Shown here piece after piece: positions 1 through 12,100 of a stretch of DNA of 64,000 nucleotides. Below the pieces are notes generated by a model. That model was given only the letters and a program-made list of their open reading frames with translations, did no database searches and was not told the origin of the DNA. The DNA is from Aspidiotus rigidus. Taxonomy: Eukaryota > Arthropoda > Insecta > Hemiptera > Diaspididae. Positions within the stretch are counted from its first letter, which is position 1, and each line of letters starts with the position of its first letter. The stretch lies in the NCBI GenBank assembly GCA_035079385.1, contig JAVHKY010000035.1, forward strand, positions 2,666,001-2,730,000, read 5' to 3'. Both the position numbers and the translations under genes were made by a program.

Positions 1-35
1 TATTATTTGTTTTTATTGTTAGTATTCCTGGAAAA

Positions 36-451
36 ATGAATTTCACAAATGAAGAAGAAAATTGTGATTTGAATCATTTAAGAAAACAAAAAAGGTCTGT
101 TTCTGAGCTTGATGACCTTCTAAAAAGTAACAAGAATTGAATCTAGAGAGTTGTAGAGAATACAAAATGAGAAAAAAATTACAAGACCAAAAAACTGAAC
201 ATTCAAAAAAGTTGAATCGTGAAAAAAGTAGAAAGTATAGAGCAAAAAAAAAGTTATTGCAATTAAATAAGAATGTATCAGTAGAGCTACCTGGTCATGA
301 AAACATTGATGTAACTGAACATTCAAAAATAATGTCAGAAATTTTGAAAAATAATTGTGAAGAAAATTTAGAAAAGAAGATAAAATTGACTCGTGAAAGA
401 ATTCGGAAATGTAGAGCCAAGAAAAAGTTATTGCAATCATATAATTTTTAG
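36..451 (+). pseudogene. basic-repeat ORF pair, probable transposon remnant
   Basis: Two short reading frames lie next to each other: 36-140 (34 codons, acidic start) and an open frame running to a stop at 449-451. The second encodes a very basic peptide with a repeated unit: R-x-x-x-R-K-Y/C-R-A-K-K-K-L-L-Q occurs twice, about 55 residues apart. Similar basic repeats occur ahead of the replicase/helicase in some arthropod mobile elements, but no helicase or transposase is visible here, so this is only an inference. The two frames overlap by a few bases and look like one frame broken by a shift. I do not recognise a cellular gene. Confidence 0.3.
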
Positions 452-699
452 TGAATGAATAATGAATGTTATTAATTATATTTCACGTTCAATTTGTCTA
501 AAAATGTCTGCGTTTTTCTGTACGTTTTGTTTCTTGAAAACCGAATAATAAGGAATTTTGCCTTTTTGTCACCGAATTTCAGAATTTTTTAGCCCCGAAA
601 ATCCGTTCTCTACTCATGAATTACGTTCCAACTTCTTACGTTTTTTCAACTTTTTTTGTCGATACTTCTTCTAGTTAACCTTGATACTCCTAATGTTTG

Positions 700-872
700 T
701 CCTACAAAACGAAAGACACAATACTTACGTGCGGGGGTAATATTAAAGAAGGGGGGTTGTTGGTAAATAAAAAACTCAAGCGAAAAATTTGATTACCTCG
801 TCGGGATTCGAACCCGAGACCCTTCGCTTGCCGGGCGACTGTTCTAACCGCTTTGTCCTACAGTTGAAACGT
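700..872 (-). mobile_element. tRNA-derived SINE, copy 1
   Basis: On the minus strand the copy begins with a tRNA-like head. An A-box-like segment (AGCGGTTAGAAC) is followed by a near-perfect B box (GGGTTCGAATCCC). A body then ends around 700-740. The same head and body recur on the plus strand at 8094-8265, including the shared GACGAGGT-ATCAAATTTTT and TTTACCAACAACC blocks just after the B box. Two dispersed copies with pol III promoter boxes and a shared tRNA-unrelated body indicate a SINE family rather than a working tRNA gene. Confidence 0.7.
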
Positions 873-1550
873 CGGTGTTAATAAAATTCATGTGGGAGGA
901 AAAGCCCTCTTTTTCTTTCTCTTTTAATAGAACAATTTGAATGTTCTTAAATAAATTAATGTGTTCCCCTTTTATGCCATTTTTCAATCCATAGCATTTC
1001 TTTTTTTTTTTTTAATTTTTGCGAATTAAGTATTTTCGAAGAATTTCTTACGATAAGAATTTTTATGCGAAGAATTGTCCTAGACCCGACTGTAATACAA
1101 GCCGTGTTGGGTGATAAGATGAAAAAATAATTTAACAAAGACGTGAAACGTCAACGAAAAAATTTTTGTACTCGTAATCGTAAAATATATACCTACTAAG
1201 GAGTCATTATCAGACGAAATACAAGTACAGAGTAAAAAAAGATAATATATTGTGTAATGTTCGGACGTTACTGACAAGAAAATTTTTGTAGGTAGGTGTC
1301 TACAAAGTTCATATCGATGGAAGCAAGCCTATACAACGACATTATTGCTTGCTATACTGATGGTGAAGCAATTGCTAACAGAGGTTAATATGTAGAGAAA
1401 AATTTAATATTGTTTGTCACACGCGACACTCCAATATGATGGCGAATTCTAAAAAGCTTTCGCATTCCTTCCCATCTTGTTTGATGTCGCCGGAAGAAAT
1501 AGTGAGTGAATCATAACTTTTAAATTTTATTTTCAGCAAAGTGCTTCTTT

Positions 1551-1551
<1 letters not shown>
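873..1551. other. AT-rich intergenic DNA, nothing recognised
   Basis: No reading frame with coding character, splice-site pairing or RNA-gene motif was found. The short minus-strand frames here are low-complexity. Confidence 0.5.

Positions 1552-1587
<36 letters not shown>
1552..1587. repeat. (GA)n microsatellite
   Basis: An uninterrupted GA dinucleotide run of about 36 bp. It creates a Ser-Leu repeat in an otherwise meaningless minus-strand frame. Confidence 0.95.
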
Positions 1588-1591
<4 letters not shown>

Positions 1592-1699
1592 ACAAACTTC
1601 CTAATTAAAAAAAAAAGTGATGAAATAAAAATTATACCTATAGAAAAATAAAACCAGCAATTGAAAATAATATTCCCACCTCCTGAGACACCTGAAATC

Positions 1700-2085
1700 A
1701 ACTATAGAGTACTATCAATTACGTATACACAAAAATTTATGTATAAATCAACAATAAATTTAAAAAAATGAAGTCACCAAGAGTCTCGCAGCATACTTGA
1801 TTAAGACCAGAAAATTTTCCTCAATTCATTCAAACTCGAGGTTTTCACTATCAAGTGTGACTAAATAATAATGAAAAATGAAAAAAATTAAGCTGAGTGG
1901 CTCAATTCTCGATCACCTCTGATTATAGGCATTCTCCTTAAATCAACAATAAACTACTATCAATTACGTATGCACGAAAAAATGATGTATAAAACAATAA
2001 TAAAATATTTTAAGAATGAAGTCACCAAGATAATCTCGCAGCACACTTGATGAAGACTAAAAAATTGTCCTCAATCATTCTCTCA
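1700..2085. repeat. diverged tandem duplication, about 240-bp period
   Basis: Segment 1705-1830 recurs diverged at 1945-2080. The shared landmarks, in the same order, are CTATCAATTACGTAT, ATGAAGTCACCAAGA, TCTCGCAGCA and the CCTCAAT blocks. No coding potential is evident. Confidence 0.7.
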
Positions 2086-3249
2086 AGAAATTCAATGCTC
2101 TAGGTGCTATGGGAAGCGAGATACAAGGGTACTAAATTTCCAGGTAGGAAAAATGAATAAAATATTATTGAAAATAAAATTCAATTAACCCTTCGGCAAC
2201 CCGAGCTAATAGCTCTTTGAGCAGCTTGTAGCTCGTTAATTAAAAAAAAAAAAAAAAAAATGAACCTGTTAAATAAAAGTACTTCATCACAATACTTGTA
2301 CTGATAACAAAGTAAAAGGACCGGAGAACCCGCTTCTCGTAATGTAAGCAGCTACTCGCGATAGCGAGAGATTTTTCAAAAAATTGAAAGTTTCTCGAGA
2401 ACTACAAAAAAATTGCCGGTGCACATCTTCAGATATAATACTTCAATATGGCCAAGTTACAAGAAAATCCACCGGGTAGTTTCGGAGGAGTTCCGCGGAC
2501 AAAAAGTCTTACATATAATATATGAAAGGAAACCTGAAATTTTTTATGCTAGTACTAATCTAGGACCTCCAAAACTTCGAGAAATTTCATTGCCCCCTCC
2601 CCCTATCTACCTTGCAACGGGTGTAATACCTCACTTTTATAGGTAGAAAAGTCGGTAAAATTTGGGCTCAATGAAAAAAAGTCCTCAGGCAAAAAATGTA
2701 CTCGATTCTCGTTGTAAGTTCAATTATAAGCTTAAAAATTTTTTCGGAAATATCTCGCAAAATCAAGCTCCAATTAAAAAAAGTTTTGAACAAAAAGTAC
2801 TCCTCGTGCAATTTGCTATGGAATGAATTATCTCAACTTTCTCCGAAAGTTGGTAAAAGGTTCCCAGCTTTTGGAAGCAAATTTAGCTTTTTCAAATATC
2901 TTGAAAAATGGAGCTCCAATGAGAAGAAAATTAAAGAAAAAAAAATTTTCTGAGAAATTTTCTTCAAAATTTACTATCTGTATTTTGTTTCAAAGTACGC
3001 TGAAAGCTCCGAGCTATGCGTTGAGTTGGTGCCCTTGATTGCCTCTTCATTCGGGTTCATTGTGGTTTGAAGATCTTATTTTGTATTTTGATGAGGAAGG
3101 GTAAATTAGGTATTAAGCGATCCTTGAGGAAGAATTCTCAACAGAAAAAAGATTGTGCGTTTGTTCATTTGAACATGAGAGTTGCTACATTGAGTAAGAG
3201 GCGGTCGAAGTAGGATAAAAATTCAATAAAACAAGAAAATGTGAGTTAA
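2086..3249. other. intergenic DNA, nothing recognised
   Basis: AT-rich sequence with short spurious frames (for example 2413-2646) that show no domain, no splice partners and no codon bias. It includes a poly-A run at about 2240. Confidence 0.45.
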
Positions 3250-3480
3250 TCCGGAGAACAATAGAAAATTGTACGTATAAGCAATAAATTTAGTCAAAGC
3301 ACTGCAGAGAACTGTAAAACAGATGGGGAGAACTATAGAAAATTATAAGTAAGCAATCAATTTATTCAATGAACTGTAGAAAACTGTCAAACTGAGGGGG
3401 AGAACAATAGAAAATGTATTATGTAAAAGCAATAAATTTGGTCCCGGACCAAGAGAGAGCCGTGTAATAAACAGAAGGTA
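3250..3480. repeat. three-copy tandem repeat, about 70-80 bp unit
   Basis: The block GGAGAACTATAGAAAATT / GGAGAACAATAGAAAATG, followed by AAGCAAT(C/A)AATTTA and AACTG(T)A, occurs three times in a row, starting near 3255, 3332 and 3400. Copies differ by substitutions and small indels. A fainter fourth start is visible near 3486. Confidence 0.65.
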
Positions 3481-4008
3481 ATTAGAGGAGAGAACAATAG
3501 ACTATTCACAATCAGACCATGGAAACAATAGACCAACAAACAATCCCTTTAATATGCTTATGTGCTAATGAACTACAACCCCTTTCAAAGGCCACCCCTC
3601 AAATATGCTAATGAGTAGAACGCTGTTAATCAAATCTTTGAATATGCAAATTTCTTTAGAACCAGGCTTTTATAATTACTACCAACCATGAATTGTTCTA
3701 TTATTCGGGCCAGAAAGATTATAGGTTCGCTAGCATTGATTGAAGAAGAACACTGATAGTGAAAATGGGACAAACGAGAAGTTTAATATAGCGTAAACGA
3801 TTTTAATGTGTTTTCAAAAAAATAACTTGAAAATGAAATTGATTAAGAAGAGGTTAAAGACAACACAATATTGTTGCTAATAAAATTTTCTTTCAAGTCA
3901 GGTAGTTTTTTTTTAAAGCCGAGAAATTTTTTCTTCTCATAAGAGCACCACTTCATCGTTGTTCTTTGCTCCATCCGAATGTTTGGAATATTTTGCTTCC
4001 GATTACAG

Positions 4009-7000
4009 CGTCAGTTTTCTGTGACCAAAAATGGGATCCAAAACATTCTGGAAAATGGCAAGGATCACCTGGTGTCGAAAATATCGGATAATTCCTCAAA
4101 TCCTGTTGACGGCGAAAATCATAATGGTAAGTAAGGAAATATCGTCCACCATCGTCGTTTGTTTACTTCGGAGGAGACATTTTTATGATTGTCGACCTTT
4201 TCTATTTTGTTCTTCTACGTATAATTTTATTTTACTTTCTCGAACATCACTTTCAGTGTCTTCCAATTCTCTTTCACTAATTTCTCCAAGTCAATGTAGG
4301 TACCTACTGTAGGAATCTTCAGGCTAAATCTTGATCCTCAACCCTTGGGAAGAAGTCCAATATCAAAACTAGAAAAAAGTTAATTAAATTAAATATCATC
4401 TAGATTTCTTATCAGTTGAGAAATCTTATCAGTGTGTCACAAAAAAGAGAGATAAGACTGACCAGTCGATAAATTGATATTTCTCGCAACAAATCGCTTG
4501 TGTATGTTTAACCTGTACTATTTTAAGGGATTAAATAGGAGTGCCGGATTTCTCTGGCCCAAAAAAGAAAGAACCAATATAAAAAAAAGTTAGTTTAATT
4601 GTTGGAAAGCGCCATCAATAAGAATGAAAAATCAAGTCCAAATAGATAACTTTTCCAGTTTTTAAATAGAACATTTTCTTAGGTAAGCCAGATTGGAGAG
4701 GCTGAATCAACTGTGGAAAATTGTGCCAGGTCTTGGGCAAAATTTTTGGTGATACCAACCATATTGGCCCTCTAAAATTACGGATTGTAGTTTTTAAGAC
4801 TGACAACGATCTCAGGAAGATGAAATCAATATGCGCTCATCTTGTTTGTCCTTCGCTATTACATTTTTGTCTTAGTATGCATCATTTTTGTTGAATGATG
4901 GAAAAGTTTCCGCGGAGGTAGGCAAATCAAAATCTTAGAATTATCGGTAGTTTCTTTTAGAATTTTAGCAATTCTAACAGTAGAACGGAGGGAATAATAG
5001 AGTGGAGGACAAGCTAGGAAAACAAGAAACATAACAGTTGAGCCAAAAGCGGAACTTTCCTGATTTATCTCGGCCTGTCTGTTTTATTTTTCAATAACTT
5101 TTTCCCTTCATCTAAATTCAAACATAGTGTTAGAGATATGATATTCATTTCACATTGGTGCAGGATCAAAGGATACTACCCAGGATTGCCACACTTATGG
5201 ACACATTGAACTCGTAGAACCCGTATTTCATATGGCATTCATTACAGAAACAATGGCAATCCTTGAAAGCATCTGTTTTCACTGTTCGAAATTGCTCGTA
5301 AATCCGGTAAGTCTCAAGAAATTACTCACGAATGTCAGGACCATTTGGAGGTACATACTAGCGTTAGCGATCTACCTGTAATTTCACAGTTCGCGTTCGA
5401 GCTCTATCCGTCATTCACTGCTAGCGTTGCGTTCGTTCTACCTAAATGTTGCGATCTACAGCGACAGACAGCGTGCTCTATAGTTTGTGAACCTTCGTTA
5501 CCCAGAAAGCACCAAGCTAAGGTCGGCTCACGCGGACTTCCAAAAATCAACGTAGTGAGGGGTTAGGTAGGAAGTTTGATTGCATAGTAGCTTTTTTCAT
5601 ATTGATCCGGATTATCGTTTCTCCGCATCTTAATGGTCAAGATGAAGTGGTAGGAGTGTAACCCTATCCGGCCCGCCTAGTCCATCAAGATATGTATCGA
5701 AAGTGCTACTGAGCTAACTCCGCCTTTCTACTGAACTTCCTGTAAAGGATTTCCAAAACTCATTCGAATACACCTGTAATTGTACTCCTACTCGTGCCAC
5801 CTAACTCACGGTCACGCGCGCTCCAAGCCTTAGACTGTTCCCTCACGCATTGGTACTATTTATCCAAATTCCCATACTCTTTCTTCTTGGAACCAGCTCA
5901 GAGCATTGCCCCAATAATCACTTTTGTAGAACTATCTGGTCGTCTCGACCCCTTCAGCTATCCACGTAAAGTTGGATCTCCGCCAGCCAATCGATAGCTG
6001 GCTGGTGCCTGCAAACCTCAGCAATATCAATATTGCTAATGATTGACTGCAAAATGTTGGGAGCTCTCAGCTCTAACGGTCGGTGCGATGGTCTGCCCAT
6101 TCGTCAGAGTGTAGACCGAATAAACCTGATATTCTCTTTGTATCACCCTACTCCTCATTGGAAGGCTAACTTACAGAATTTCAGTAGAGCGCAAAAGCTA
6201 GTAGCCCCAATTTGGATTTAAGTACTTTATAAACAATGATTAATATTATTCCTTAATCTTCAATAGAGTCATCCTGCAGTGAAGAAAATTTTGTTGGAAA
6301 CCAAAGGTCAACCTCGCCAACGGCTAGTTTACATCCATGATTTATGCAAAGCTCAAAGTACTTGCAAAAGTGACAACACAAACTTTCTTGATGGTGAAAA
6401 ATTGGAGCAGGTAATACCTAATGTATCTCAAAGTATGACTTCACAAAAAGAAAAATAACAACTTACCCTCGTGTACGTGCAACACTCATCTTCGGCCCGA
6501 GTAGCCAACTTACGAAGTTAATAAAAATTTCTCCCTTATTCTAATATGGCGAACATATCTTCTTGAGACACATGAGCGGTAGTTTACCATTTCGTTACTC
6601 CCTTGAGAGCAAGAAAATCGGAATTTCCCTCTAATCAAAATGTATGGAGTCTTCCACCATACGAACCATAGTTGAGAAATAAGGTGAAAAGCCCGTCCAA
6701 CGTAACAAAATTTTATTGCAGAGTAGATAGAGGATAATGGCTGTACAGTACCAGAATGCTACTCTACAACGCGACCGGTTTCAAACAGATCTAAGCCGAT
6801 CATCATCAGGGCTGAGGAAATACTATAAAACTGATGGAGCGAACAAGAAAAAAAAACCTGTCTCACGAACCCTACACGTTATGGTGGAACACTTGCAGGA
6901 AGGGTCGAATCTTTCTCCTGACACTATCTCGGTCGAAAATAATAGGGACGTCTATAAGTTTCCAGATGGCCTCCCCATGGGAGGACCCCTTTCCGCTTTC

Positions 7001-9092
7001 GTGACTGACGTCTTCATGGACTGGATGTAGGTTGAAATTCTGGATGAGTCTGCGCTACCCAAGTCTGTACAATTCTGGGCTAGGTATGTCGACGATATCA
7101 TTTGCGTATGGCGAGGATCGGACTCTGACTTACAAAATTTCTTTCACCGTCTTAATTCTTATCACCCTTTCATCTCATTCACCATTGAAGTCGGTCAATT
7201 ATTTAGACCTCACAATCTCTTTATTCGAACGGTTGAACTTTCTCCACACTGACTTCGCCGTTTATCGTAAGAATACCTCCACTGAAGTTTCGATTCACTC
7301 AGCCGCCCTTCACCCGGCGACCCACAAAATGGCTCCCATAAACTCCGCGGTTCATAGGCTTGTCTCACTTTCTCTTTCAAGTCAAGCTTTTGAGTCTGAA
7401 GTTGACAACAACGAACGCATCGTCAAGATCAACGAATTAACTGTCGATGTCCGTGCCTCCTTTCATAGGCAAACCCTCTCAAGATTTGGCTGCCAAACTT
7501 CGCCGCTTTGGATATCGTACTCTCTATCTACCAAACTTATCTCCCTCAAAGACCACACCCCTAAGATGGATACAGCGGGCGTTTATAAAGTATCCTGTGG
7601 CGAGTGTCCCTCAATATACATTGCGCAAACCAGAAGGAAGCTTGGGCAGCGGTTAAACGAGTACCGGACAACTAATACAGCAGTCTCAGCCCATTGCGCG
7701 CAAGAAGGCCACGACTCCCGAAGACTGACTATCTCACTAATACATGCATGCAAGAAAAGCGCTTATTTCTTCCCTCTAATCAGTGCGAACTTGAACAAAA
7801 AAGAAAAAATTAAGCTCACGCTCGTTGATAGCCTCCATAGTCATATGTCCTAAAAAAACAATTTCCAAACACGGTCTTCAGAAAATTTGAGGTACTCAAT
7901 GAATGGACTTTTTGACTAGCCCAAAGAAAAAACCAAGCATGGAAGGTGAAAAGTCGCAATATGGAACTGCGCATCAACCTAATGGAACTGGTTGAATTTT
8001 TTGCCTTTCCCCCTTCTTTACCAGATAATGGTTTCTCACATTTGTAATCTAAATCTGGTTTAAGGTTATTGCAGGAGATGATTCGCGGAAGATTCGATCG
8101 CCTTCGTAGCTCAGCGGTTAGAGCAGTCGCCCTTCGAGCAAAAGATGTCGGGTTGGATCTCGACGAGGTGATCAAATTTTTCACTCGAGTTTTTCATTTA
8201 CCAACAACCTCCCTCCTTTATTCTTCTTCGTTATGCAACATAACAATAATCCTACCGCACGTCCCGAGATATGGCACAGATAATACAAATTTCTAAGCAT
8301 AATAAAAATCTCACGTGTTCTCATTGCGGTAGATATTTTTGAGTCTCGAGTCATTGAACCGGGATTCTGCGATTATTGCACAGTTTACACAATCTTACAA
8401 AGTTGTACCTTGGAACTGCGCATCAAACTATACATAACAGAACTGGTGGAATTTTTTGCCCTCCCCCAACCTGTGCTCAAAGATGAATATGTGGATTTTC
8501 TTATTTTTACGACTCCTTTCCCAAATCTTAGTATCATCTCTCTCATACATGTATTTTTTCTATAAATGGAGAATTTATTGTTATAGAAAAGCACACAAAA
8601 TTGCAATGGCTGTGGACAGTGTCAACCAATTTTCAGTCGGGTCGGCATGGAAATCAAGGCAGAGTGGATCATTGAAGACGGAAGAGAGGTCGAGAAGATC
8701 TCCTTGAGCGCCGAACAAGTTTTCCAAATATTCAAACGTATCAGAGAAAAAGACTGTAATATCTTAGGCCTAGATCCTTGTATTGCTAGGCCAGAGTGGA
8801 TGATTGTTACTGTAGTGCCAGTTCCTCTTTTTCTTTCATCGCAACAGCGTGATAAAGTTAGTTGAGTGGTCTTGAATAAAATACTACAGGATGGACATCG
8901 GATTTATCAGTTTTCAATTGCTCTTCTCTAGGTGAATTTCACAAAGAAAATAAATAGCGTAATAAATTCCAATAATGAATTGCAAAAATTGAAAAAAAAT
9001 GGAGCTACGACACTTGTGGTCAGAGAGAATTTAAAGAAATTACAATTTCACGTTGCAACCATGGTTGAAATTGATGGCCCTGAATTGCCCGA
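4009..9092 (+). CDS. RPB1-like (RNA polymerase II largest subunit) N-terminal fragment, 5 exons
   Basis: Five exons join without a stop and with matching phases: 4009-4126, 5164-5306, 6267-6410, 8587-8856 and 8932-9092, about 278 codons. The translation follows RPB1 from its N-terminal segment into the clamp. Visible motifs include GHIEL-EPVFH, C-x-x-CSKLLV, KGQPR-R, DLCK, the GCG-QP zinc segment, ARPEWMIVTV-PVP and the INSNNEL / LQFHVATMV block. The first zinc-binding CxxC is missing and the CPGHFGH motif is shortened, so this is a divergent paralogue and not the working Pol II subunit. The initiating exon was not found, and the catalytic two-thirds of RPB1 is absent. The last exon ends in a good donor (GTAAGT at 9093), and its frame is the same as that of the NRPS 61 bp downstream. 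It could be a truncated pseudogene or a captured 5' end of the NRPS gene. Confidence 0.72.
5307..6266. other. intron of the RPB1-like gene
   Basis: Bounded by GTAAGT at 5307 and CAATAG ending at 6266. The 60-75 codon frames inside it (for example 5345-5566 and 5794-5997) have no recognisable domain. Base composition is less AT-rich than the flanks, so an old inserted element is possible, but I identified none. Confidence 0.5.
6737..7853 (+). mobile_element. decayed Penelope-like retroelement (RT + GIY-YIG end)
   Basis: Plus-strand frames hold recognisable pieces of a Penelope-like element in the right order. At about 6900-7030 there is a reverse transcriptase B-type motif (GLPMGGPLS, then FMDWM). 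At about 7076-7120 a shifted frame reads RYVDDI, the catalytic YxDD. At about 7195-7370 lie the NYLDLTI and VYRKNTST / HPATHK blocks. At about 7570-7650 a GVYKVSCGEC-SIYIAQT-R segment begins the GIY-YIG endonuclease. Stops and frameshifts separate the parts, so it is dead. It lies in the RPB1-like intron 6411-8586. A hammerhead-like motif is present in antisense at 6767-6816. Confidence 0.8.
6767..6816 (-). ncRNA. hammerhead-like motif of Penelope type
   Basis: On the minus strand the sequence reads CTGATGA, a short stem region with GATC..GATC, then GAAAC. This is the core layout (CUGANGA - helix II - GAAA) of hammerhead motifs reported in Penelope-like elements. Helix II is weak here and catalysis is doubtful. 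Confidence 0.3.
7961..8013 (+). repeat. dispersed repeat, copy 1
   Basis: GGAACTGCGCATCAA, then GGAACTGGT(T)GAATTTTTTGCC and a C-rich end. It recurs at 8410-8466. The pair brackets the SINE copy at 8094-8265. Confidence 0.6.
8094..8265 (+). mobile_element. tRNA-derived SINE, copy 2
   Basis: It opens with a good A box (TAGCTCAGCGGTTAGAGC) and a B box degraded to GGGTTGGATCTCG. It then shares the body of the minus-strand copy at 700-872, down to the CCGCACGT block near 8258. It sits inside the RPB1-like intron 6411-8586. Confidence 0.7.
8410..8466 (+). repeat. dispersed repeat, copy 2
   Basis: Second copy of the element at 7961-8013, with an 8-bp insertion in the middle (ATACATAAC region) and the same GGAATTTTTTGCC(C/T) ending. 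Confidence 0.6.
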
Positions 9093-9153
9093 GTAAGTAC
9101 TGACAACAATTTTTTTTTATCAAAATCAAATAAACAGTAGAATAGTAGGTACA

Positions 9154-12100
9154 ATGATCCAAACAATTAGTTTCAGGAAAGGATCCAAATTGACAAATAC
9201 ATCGGAATTGGATCGGAGATCACTACTGTACAAGTGGAACCATACAGCGCTGACCTACCCGTCTGGAGTTCTCTGTATTCACCAACTATTCGAAATGCAA
9301 GTAGAACAAGTTGGACACGCTACTGCTGTGGTTTACAAAGGTACAAAACTTACCTATAACGAGCTTAATAACAAAGCAAATCAGCTGGCTTATTATTTGA
9401 TCCAGAAAGGTGTGATTCCGGAAATGCGAGTCGCACTATGCGTTGACCGGGGTCCATCGCTGATTGTGGCGTTGCTTGGTATCTTAAAAGCCGGTGCAGC
9501 ATACGTACCATTAGATCCCGCTTATCCCGGGCAACGATTGACTGATATATTGAATGACGCAACTCCATTTTGCCTGATAGTCGACACAACGGGACGGACT
9601 GCGCTCAAATCTCATAAAATGTCAACTGTAGACCTAGACAAACCTCTTCCCACCAAATTAGGTACTCACAATCCACCACCCGATGAACTGCACTTGACAC
9701 CTGCAAATATAGCGTATGTGATTTACACCTCAGGCTCAACCGGAGTACCAAAAGGAGTGATGGTTGAGCATCGACAAATAGTACGCTTGTTCAGTGTAAC
9801 ACGAGAAGTATTTTCGTTCGACCAAAATGATATATGGTGCTTATTCCATTCCTACTCCTTTGATGTTTCCGTTTGGGAGATATGGGGGGCATTAAGTAAT
9901 GGAGGACAATTAGCAATAGTACCTTACAGTACTAGTCGTTCCGCCATTGACTTTTACAAATGGATTTGTACTTCTGGCGTTACCATCCTTAATCAAACTC
10001 CTACGGCTTTTAGGACTTTTTTGCAAGGAAAAGAATTCTGTTCAGAATCTGATCAACTAAAATGGGTGATTTTTGGAGGTGAGGCGTTTAATGCTCAGAT
10101 TTTGGCCGATTGGAATGAGAAATTTCCACAACGTAAAACGATGCTTGTAAATATGTATGGTACTACAGAAACGACAGTTCATGCTACTATTCATCAATTG
10201 AGTGCATCTGAGTGGAATACTTCAATTGGACGACCTCTTTCTGACCTTTGTATTTATATCTTAGATGAGAATAGAGAATTTGTTCCATCAGGTTGCCAAG
10301 GGGAAATTTACATTGGTGGTGCAGGTGTAGCCCGTGGATATCTAAATAAACCTGACCTGACTGTTAAAAATTTCCTGCTTGACCCCTTCAGTGAGATACC
10401 AGGTGCTAGATTGTACCGTACTGGCGATCAAGGATGTTTCATGACGAATGGAAACATTACTTATTTAGGACGTTTAGACCAACAAATAAAAATTCGGGGT
10501 TTCCGTATTGAGCCAGCAGAGATAGAAGCACGACTTTTAGAACACCCCAAAGTTAAACAAGCAGTTGTGATGTCCAAAGGTTCTGGTATAAACAAACACT
10601 TAGTTGCCTTTGTGATATCAGATGAACAATCAGTGACAACCCAGGAATTACGGAACCACCTGCTAGCAGCCCTACCCAATTATATGGTTCCAGCTGCTTT
10701 TGTGAATTTGAAAACTTTGCCCCTGACTGTCAACGGAAAACTAGATGTAAAAGCTCTTTCCACTTTTCGAGACATTTCCTTTGCACACCAAATGTATGAA
10801 AAACCTGAGGGCTTTAGAGAAGAGACTCTAGCAGCCATTTGGAAAAGTCTTTTAAATACTGATAAAGTTGGCCGGCATGATAACTTTTTTGTTCTTGGCG
10901 GTAATTCTTTACATGTAGGTGAAATGTTAGCTCAGTTACACCAGTCTGAACTAAGTACTAGTGTTGAAGCGATATTCAACAGCCCAAATTTATCAGCCTT
11001 GGCAGAAAGAGTAGGAAATTATCATCCTGTATATGTTCCTCAAAACTTGATACAACCTGATAGTACAGAAATTGTCCCAGGAATGCTGTCATTGATTACT
11101 CTCTCTCAATGTGACATAGATAGAATTGTAGCGAGTGTCTCAGGAGGTGTATCCAACATCCAGGATATTTATAGTTTGACCCCATTACAGCACGGTATGC
11201 TATCGCATCACATGAATAATAAGAAAGGGGACCCTTATCTCTTAAGGACTTTTATGAGATTCAGTGAGAGGAATGCACTGGATAGTTACACTGCAGCACT
11301 CCAGAAAGTTATTGAACGACATGATATTTTGCGCACAGCTTTTATTTGGGAAGAGCTCCCTGAACCAGCGCAGGTAGTCTGGCGTAAAGTTCCTTCCGTA
11401 CTCACAGAGTGCTCATTTCAGAATTTATCAGGAAAAGCCATCAGTAATCTTGAGAACCAGTTTGATCCACAACACTACCGATTAGATTTGACAAAAGCAT
11501 CTTTACTTCATCTAATTGTCGCCCCACTTACTTCTGGCGGCTGGGAGGCAGTACAACTATACCACCACTTGATTTGGGATCATTTTACTGAGGAAATGGT
11601 TGATATTGAAATTCAGGCAATATCTATGGGCCAAGAGAAAAACCTAATGCCTTCTATTCCATTCCGAAATTGTGTAGCTCAATCACTCCTAGATATCAGC
11701 TCTGAAGAACATACCAAATTCTTCAGTGATATGTTATCTGATATTGACGAGCCAACATTGCCATTTGGTTTAAGAGATATTCATCTGAGCGGCGCTGAAG
11801 TCACTGAAGTAGAATGTCTATTGCCTCCGACCCTGAACAGTACCTTACGTTTGCAAGCTCAGCACTTACAAGTTAGCTTAGCCAGTTTATGTCACCTGGC
11901 TTTTGGAAGAGTACTTTCCTGCGTTACTGGATTAAGTGCCGTTGTTTTTGGAACTGTATTGTTAGGACGCTTGCAAAATGGAGGAAAAAATACAAGAGCG
12001 CTAGGTTTATGGATGAATACATTACCCTTCCGACTGGATATAGATCAAACAACAGTTGAATCGTCCGTGCGTGAAACACACATCCGTCTAAGCAATTTAC

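Noticed and set aside
795..866. A tRNA gene on the minus strand (good B box and anticodon-like arm)
   Set aside because: The D arm and acceptor stem do not pair, and the same head plus a non-tRNA body recurs at 8094-8265, so it is a SINE.
1417..1701. 94-residue minus-strand protein with a Ser-Leu repeat
   Set aside because: The frame is created by the GA microsatellite. The rest has no coding character.
7816..8184. 122-residue minus-strand frame
   Set aside because: It is the antisense of the SINE and dispersed-repeat segments.
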